Assembly: GCA_964575975.1 (NCBI GenBank)
Contig: CAZNTU010000209.1
Coordinates: 1 to 9,832, forward strand
From: G963674505 sp964575975
GTDB lineage: Bacteria; Desulfobacterota; Desulfobacteria; Desulfobacterales; SKZT01
Direction: 5' to 3'
Length of the DNA: 9,832 nt
The translations under genes were made by a program, and so were the position numbers. Below, one piece after another: positions 6,591 through 9,832 of this stretch (position 1 is the stretch's first letter; every line of letters begins with the position of its first letter). The notes under the pieces were generated by a model. It was not told the origin of the DNA, made no database searches, and saw only the letters and a program-made list of their open reading frames with translations.

Positions 6591-7628
6591 ATGGAAAATC
6601 GAAAATTTGGAGGCTTTTTGAAATCGGACAAGATTCTGCTGGATCATGGAAGCGGAGGGAAAATCTCCCACCGGCTCGTTTCGGAAACGTTGGTTCCTGC
6701 GTTCGACAACGAAATTCTGGCGAAAATGGACGACGGCGCCGTCTTCGAGGAGGGAGGCGTCCGGTTCGCTTTTTCGACGGACACGTACGTGGTGGACCCG
6801 ATCTTCTTTCCGGGAGGTTGCATCGGCGATCTTGCAGTCAACGGGACGGTAAACGACATCTCCATGTGCGGCGCCGAACCGCTCTACTTGAGCGTGGGTT
6901 TGATTATCGAGGAAGGCTTCCCCGCGGCCGACCTGGAGAAAATTTTGTCCGAAATGAGCAAGGCCGCTAAAAAAGCGGGAGTCAAAATTGTCACGGGAGA
7001 TACCAAGGTGGTGCCCAGGGGCGCGGCGGACAAGATATTCGTCAACACCTCCGGCGTCGGCATAATCCCCCCCGGAGTAAACGTCTCGGGTTCGAACGCC
7101 CGCCCCGGAGACAAAATCCTGGTCAGCGGGACCATCGCCGATCACGGCATGACCATCCTGTCCCGACGGGAAGGCTTTTCCTTCGATTCCGATTTGAAAA
7201 GCGATTCCGCGCCGCTGAACCGCATGGTCCAGGAAATGCTCTCGGTTTCGAAAAATATTCACGTTCTTCGGGACCCCACCCGAGGCGGCGTCGGATCGAC
7301 CTTGAACGAAATCGCGCTTCAATCCAAGGTGGGAATCCGGCTCCGCGAGGACAAAATCCCGGTAAGGCCCGACGTGGCCGGGATTTGCGAACTGCTGGGA
7401 TTCGATCCGCTATACGTCGCCAACGAGGGCAAGCTTCTGGCTTTCGTCTCGCCCGAGGACGCCGACAAGGTGCTCGCGGCGGTCCGGGAGAACGAATTCG
7501 GAAAGAACGCCCAATTCATCGGGGAAGTCGTGGAAGAACATCCGGGGAAGGTGTTCATGACCACGAGAATCGGCGGGTCGAGGATCGTGGATATGCTGAC
7601 CGGGGAGCAACTACCGAGAATCTGTTGA
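6591..7628 (+). CDS. hypE: Hydrogenase maturation protein HypE
   Basis: HypE is carbamoylated by HypF on its C-terminal Cys, then dehydrates the thiocarboxamide with ATP to a thiocyanate and donates cyanide to iron. The sequence shows DHGSGG (18-23), AKMDDGAVF (44-52), STDTYVVDP (62-70), TGDTKVV (135-141), RDPTRGG (227-233) and the diagnostic PRIC terminus, Cys345 being the acceptor. The length of 345 residues from ATG 6591 is normal. That ATG sits 2 bp after the hypD stop but has no clear Shine-Dalgarno. An alternative is TTG 6618, preceded by GGAGG (6609-6613) at a short 4-nt spacing; it would give MKSDKILLDHGSGG, a start position common in this family. The long in-frame extension back to 5994 lies inside hypD and is rejected. 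Confidence 0.95.
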   Translation: MENRKFGGFLKSDKILLDHGSGGKISHRLVSETLVPAFDNEILAKMDDGAVFEEGGVRFAFSTDTYVVDPIFFPGGCIGDLAVNGTVNDISMCGAEPLYLSVGLIIEEGFPAADLEKILSEMSKAAKKAGVKIVTGDTKVVPRGAADKIFVNTSGVGIIPPGVNVSGSNARPGDKILVSGTIADHGMTILSRREGFSFDSDLKSDSAPLNRMVQEMLSVSKNIHVLRDPTRGGVGSTLNEIALQSKVGIRLREDKIPVRPDVAGICELLGFDPLYVANEGKLLAFVSPEDADKVLAAVRENEFGKNAQFIGEVVEEHPGKVFMTTRIGGSRIVDMLTGEQLPRIC

Positions 7629-7635
7629 AAAAGAA

Positions 7636-7658
7636 GCGGTTAGCTGTTAGCCGTTAGC
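7636..7658 (+). repeat. Heptamer (GCNGTTA) array, plus orientation
   Basis: Three consecutive 7-bp units, GCGGTTA, GCTGTTA and GCCGTTA, are followed by GC. The array begins 7 bp after the hypE stop codon and stops at the left end of the palindromic element. A single further unit (7873-7879) resumes on the other side of that element. Confidence 0.85.
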
Positions 7659-7872
7659 TGGGGTGATGAAAATATCGCGTTTTCGATATTGGAAACTCAT
7701 CTTGGTTTTGTTCCGCAAAGCTTCGACGGCGTCGCGGCTCGGTCGTAGGGCGGGCGGGTCGGAGCCTCCGCTTTTCGCCCTGCCTTCTCCGCCGACGAAG
7801 CCGAGGAATTTTGGCGGAACAAAAACAAGCGGAATTTTCTTCATGTTTCCGACACCAATTTTCATCACCCCA
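7659..7872. mobile_element. 214-bp MITE-like palindromic element with 15-bp terminal inverted repeats
   Basis: Both ends carry the perfect 15-bp inverted repeat TGGGGTGATGAAAAT (7659-7673; complement at 7858-7872). The arms pair again at 7701-7716 with 7814-7829 (one mismatch), at 7747-7752 with 7776-7781, and at the centre in CGGAG-C-CTCCG (7760-7770), so the whole element folds around its midpoint near 7765. Outside the termini, AGCCGTTAGC occurs at 7649-7658 and 7872-7881, the outer nine bases being a clean direct repeat that reads as a target-site duplication. No transposase frame is inside, so it would be non-autonomous. Removing the element plus one duplicate restores a continuous heptamer array followed by its tail, as seen at 9747-9816. 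Confidence 0.75.
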
Positions 7873-7881
7873 GCCGTTAGC

Positions 7882-7914
7882 GGTGCCGCTTTGCATAAAA
7901 CCGCAAATAAAAGC
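7882..7914 (+). repeat. 33-bp tail repeat, copy 1
   Basis: The sequence after the last heptamer unit (GCCGCTTTG, CAT, AAACCGCA, AATAAAAGC blocks) matches 9783-9816 with a few substitutions and single-base gaps. In both places it follows a GTTAGC-type array in the same orientation, so array and tail travel as one composite repeat. Confidence 0.75.
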
Positions 7915-7969
7915 TTTTTATCTTTCCGAATTTGTTTACTTTTGCACGGATAACCATAGCCTCCCCCGC

Positions 7970-7997
7970 TAAAAGCTAATCGCTAACAGCTAACCGC
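7970..7997 (-). repeat. Heptamer array, minus orientation
   Basis: Read on the minus strand there are four units: GCGGTTA, GCTGTTA, GCGATTA and GCTTTTA. The first 23 bases (7997 to 7975) match 7636-7658 at 21 positions, so the two arrays form a long inverted repeat bracketing the MITE-like element. The array ends 6 bp from the fdhE stop codon. Confidence 0.85.
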
Positions 7998-8003
7998 CAC
8001 AGT

Positions 8004-8939
8004 TCAGGAAATCCGGTTCCAAAGAGCCCATACCGTCGGCAGGAATCCCTTTTCCTGCGCTATCACGTCCAGGTGGACCATTCCTACCGCCGCCATGTCC
8101 ATAGGCGGGGCTCCCTCCCTTTCCCGCAGATCGACGCAAAGCAGGTAACGGCCGCACTTCCGGCAGGCGTCGATGCGCTCGCCGGCCTCGTCATTTTCCA
8201 TAAAATAGACCAACTGCCTATTGTCGTCGGTCTCGCAGACCGGGCAGCGATTTCGCGGAAAGCGCCATTGGTGTCCGCACAAGTCGCAATGCAGATATTT
8301 TTGCCCTCCCCCGCCGGTCAGGAATTCGGTCGTCGCCCCCTGCGGCCTGGCAAGGAACGCGACGGCGGGCAGGCTGCCGCAAAAGGGGCAATTGCCGGTC
8401 GTTCCGGTCAGCTTCAAGCCCGCTTCGACCCACAGCCTCCGGACCGCGCCTAGCACCGCCGAAATTCCCCAGTTGATTGCAAAGCCCAAGGCATCGGTCG
8501 ATGCAGCGACCCGTTTCGCTTCTGTTTCGAAATCCGGATGGTCGCCTTTCAGCCAAGCCCTTGCCAAGTTGCCCGACAAATCGTTGCTACGTTCCATTCT
8601 TTTTGCGATGACGGCAAAATCCGAATCCAAATCCGGGAACGAGCGGCCAAGCTCGGGCAAGAGATCGCGCACGGCCAATTTTACAAGCGCCTCCCAATTA
8701 TCGACGCCATGGTCGCTCAACCATGCCATGCCGGCGGAGCGCCCCTCTTCGTCGGAGGATATTTCGGTGGCGAACGCTTGATCGATCAATGTTTCTATAA
8801 CGGTCGCCCGACGGATCAGAACCGGCAAAAAAGGCCTGACTACGCTTTCCAAGGCAGGACGACGAGCCAACGTCCATTCTGCCGCCTCCTCGAACGGCCT
8901 TGCGACCACCTGGCCTTTTGTTGTTTCTTGGTTAATCAT
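8004..8939 (-). CDS. fdhE: Formate dehydrogenase accessory protein FdhE
   Basis: FdhE is a cytoplasmic factor needed for production of active respiratory or periplasmic formate dehydrogenases; in E. coli it binds iron in a rubredoxin-like manner and interacts with the catalytic subunit. The 311-residue product has an alpha-helical N-terminal half and a C-terminal half with the family's four CxxC motifs: C184/C187 (CPFCGSLPA), C218/C221 (CDLCGHQW), C232/C235 (CPVCE) and C259/C262 (CRKCGRYL). It ends in a conserved-looking hydrophobic helix. The ATG at 8939 is preceded by AGGA (8946-8949) at 6 nt. It follows fdhB by 21 bp on the same strand, so the two are almost surely co-transcribed. Confidence 0.93.
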   Translation of the reverse strand: MINQETTKGQVVARPFEEAAEWTLARRPALESVVRPFLPVLIRRATVIETLIDQAFATEISSDEEGRSAGMAWLSDHGVDNWEALVKLAVRDLLPELGRSFPDLDSDFAVIAKRMERSNDLSGNLARAWLKGDHPDFETEAKRVAASTDALGFAINWGISAVLGAVRRLWVEAGLKLTGTTGNCPFCGSLPAVAFLARPQGATTEFLTGGGGQKYLHCDLCGHQWRFPRNRCPVCETDDNRQLVYFMENDEAGERIDACRKCGRYLLCVDLREREGAPPMDMAAVGMVHLDVIAQEKGFLPTVWALWNRIS

Positions 8940-8960
8940 TGAAAATCCTATAAACGGGTT

Positions 8961-9701
8961 CTACAGATTGATCAGCGGCAACAATCCTTTGCGCAACGAC
9001 GCGCCCAATTTGGCAAAAAAGGTCTTGCGATCAAGTTCATGCTTGAACTTGGCGATGCTGTTCTCCCACACCTTCATGGGATCGTCCGGGAGCAGGTAAA
9101 TCACGTTCACGTCGTCCGGGTCCGCCAGCATGGCTTTCGGGTAATCTTTCTTCGCCAGGGTCAGGCGCCGTCGGGCGAGGTCCAACATCTGCTCGCGCTC
9201 GCCGAAGTTCATGGCACCGGTGGGGCAGACCTTCACGCATGCCGGCAGCATGCCTCGGGCAATCCGATCATGGCACATGTCGCATTTGCCGATCACACCC
9301 GTTTCCGGGTCTCGGCGAGGAATGTCGTACGGGCAGGCCTGGCTGATTTCTCCGAAATCGTCTTCGTATATCTGCGCAGTCTTGTCCGTGTAGATCACGG
9401 CCCCGGTTTTCTCGTCATGAATCATGGCCCCCTCCACCAAATCGCCGCCCATGAAGACACATGGCGGATCGATGCAATGTCTGCACTGATCCGGGAAAAA
9501 GTACCAACGGATCTTGTCTCCCTCCAAATGTTCGCTGAAACGCACCACCTTGTAGTTGTTGGGATTAAGATCGGGCGGATTCTGGTGCGACCCGTGCTGT
9601 TTGGTTTTATTCGCCGGAAGTTCCTTCCACTCCTTGCAGGCCAGTTGACAACCCCGGCAAGCGGTGCAGCATGACGTATCTATGAAAAATGTCTTGGGCA
9701 T
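8961..9701 (-). CDS. fdhB: Formate dehydrogenase iron-sulfur (beta) subunit
   Basis: This is the electron-transfer subunit that accepts electrons from the Mo/W catalytic subunit of formate dehydrogenase. The 246-residue protein has twelve cysteines for three [4Fe-4S] clusters: C12/C15/C18/C22, C73/C76/C81 with C123, and C140/C143/C155/C159. This is the layout of the soluble Desulfovibrio-type beta subunit rather than the four-cluster E. coli FdnH/FdoH. HQNPPD (39-44), FFPDQCRHC (68-76), ACPYDIP (122-128) and CPTGAMNFG (159-167) resemble that family. There is no signal peptide and no transmembrane helix; export, if any, would depend on a Tat-signal-bearing partner. The start is supported by AAGGAG (minus strand, 9710-9715), 8 nt before the ATG. 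No catalytic subunit is present within the 131 bp upstream in the window. An unrelated DMSO-reductase-family partner is possible but less likely given fdhE next door. Confidence 0.9.
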   Translation of the reverse strand: MPKTFFIDTSCCTACRGCQLACKEWKELPANKTKQHGSHQNPPDLNPNNYKVVRFSEHLEGDKIRWYFFPDQCRHCIDPPCVFMGGDLVEGAMIHDEKTGAVIYTDKTAQIYEDDFGEISQACPYDIPRRDPETGVIGKCDMCHDRIARGMLPACVKVCPTGAMNFGEREQMLDLARRRLTLAKKDYPKAMLADPDDVNVIYLLPDDPMKVWENSIAKFKHELDRKTFFAKLGASLRKGLLPLINL

Positions 9702-9746
9702 TTCGATGTCTCCTTTTATGTATCAGGCCGAACGATTTCCACCTGT

Positions 9747-9781
9747 GCGGTTAGCGGTTAGCCGTTGGCTGTTAGCTGTTA
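9747..9781 (+). repeat. Heptamer array in the fdhB upstream region
   Basis: Five 7-bp units follow each other: GCGGTTA, GCGGTTA, GCCGTTG, GCTGTTA and GCTGTTA. The array lies 46 bp upstream of the fdhB start codon on the side its promoter or leader would occupy, in the same plus orientation as the array after hypE, and is not interrupted by another element. Confidence 0.85.
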
Positions 9782-9782
9782 G

Positions 9783-9816
9783 GGGCGCCGCTTTGGCATG
9801 AAACCGCAGATAAAGC
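9783..9816 (+). repeat. 33-bp tail repeat, copy 2
   Basis: This is the second copy of the sequence found at 7882-7914, again directly after a heptamer array. The two copies differ by a few substitutions and single-base gaps. The final bases of the window (9817-9832) show nothing recognisable. Confidence 0.75.
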
Positions 9817-9832
9817 GTTCAATCAAACCGAA

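Larger units (their letters stand above)
7629..8003. other. Convergent intergenic region between hypE and fdhE
   Basis: These 375 bp lie between the 3' ends of two convergent genes and consist mostly of repeats: a heptamer array, a palindromic MITE-like element, a 33-bp tail repeat and an inverted heptamer array. Between tail and inverted array (7915-7969) I see only AT-rich unique sequence and a 10-bp AAAAGCTTTT palindrome (7909-7918) overlapping the tail. The short open frames here are by-products of the repeat sequence. The long inverted repeats could end transcription from both sides, but no stem followed by a clean T-run is present. Confidence 0.7.

Noticed and set aside
7663..7953. Short open frames within the repeat region after hypE
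   Set aside because: They are made from the palindromic element and its tail, lack ribosome binding sites and resemble no protein.
7636..7997. CRISPR array
   Set aside because: The repeat period is 7 bp with no spacers, and the arrays occur in both orientations; no cas genes are present.
8073..8453. Plus-strand open frame opposite fdhE
   Set aside because: It is a shadow of fdhE, whose four CxxC motifs identify the coding strand.

Overview
The window looks like a chromosomal segment of an anaerobic, moderately GC-rich Gram-negative bacterium, most likely a sulfate-reducing or related member of the Desulfobacterota (former Deltaproteobacteria). This is inferred from a formate dehydrogenase iron-sulfur subunit with the 12-cysteine, three-cluster layout of the Desulfovibrio periplasmic enzymes, a compact hyp gene set and abundant short intergenic repeats. 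No rRNA, tRNA or CRISPR array is visible.

Layout. (1) 143-1735, minus: a divergent SLC13/DASS-type carrier with an unusual N-terminal extracytoplasmic insert. (2) 1736-2241: a 506-bp divergent intergenic region with a 28-bp tandem duplication beside the carrier start and a plausible sigma-70 promoter upstream of the hyp genes. (3) 2242-7628, plus: a [NiFe]-hydrogenase maturation cluster in the order endopeptidase (HyaD/HybD/HycI type), hypC, hypF, hypD, hypE. Junctions are overlapping or nearly abutting except hypF-hypD, where a 231-bp gap holds a mosaic of three related hairpin repeats. hypA, hypB and hydrogenase structural genes are not here. (4) 7629-8003: a convergent intergenic region made almost wholly of repeats. 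A 7-bp-period array (GCNGTTA units) with a 33-bp tail appears to be interrupted by a 214-bp MITE-like palindromic element with 15-bp perfect terminal inverted repeats and a 9-10-bp target duplication; an inverted array follows. (5) 8004-9701, minus: fdhB then fdhE in transcription order. (6) 9702-9832: the fdhB leader, with a second, uninterrupted copy of the heptamer-plus-tail repeat that serves as an empty-site comparison.

How the genes fit together. HypF and HypE make the CN ligands from carbamoyl phosphate. HypC and HypD assemble the Fe(CN)2CO unit. The endopeptidase trims the hydrogenase large subunit after nickel insertion. FdhB carries electrons from a formate dehydrogenase catalytic subunit that should lie beyond the right edge or elsewhere, and FdhE assists formate dehydrogenase maturation. 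The neighbourhood therefore serves H2 and formate metabolism. The protein-coding content is mostly recognisable; the least ordinary material is the repeat architecture at 5263-5493 and 7636-7997, and the altered signature motifs of the DASS-like carrier.
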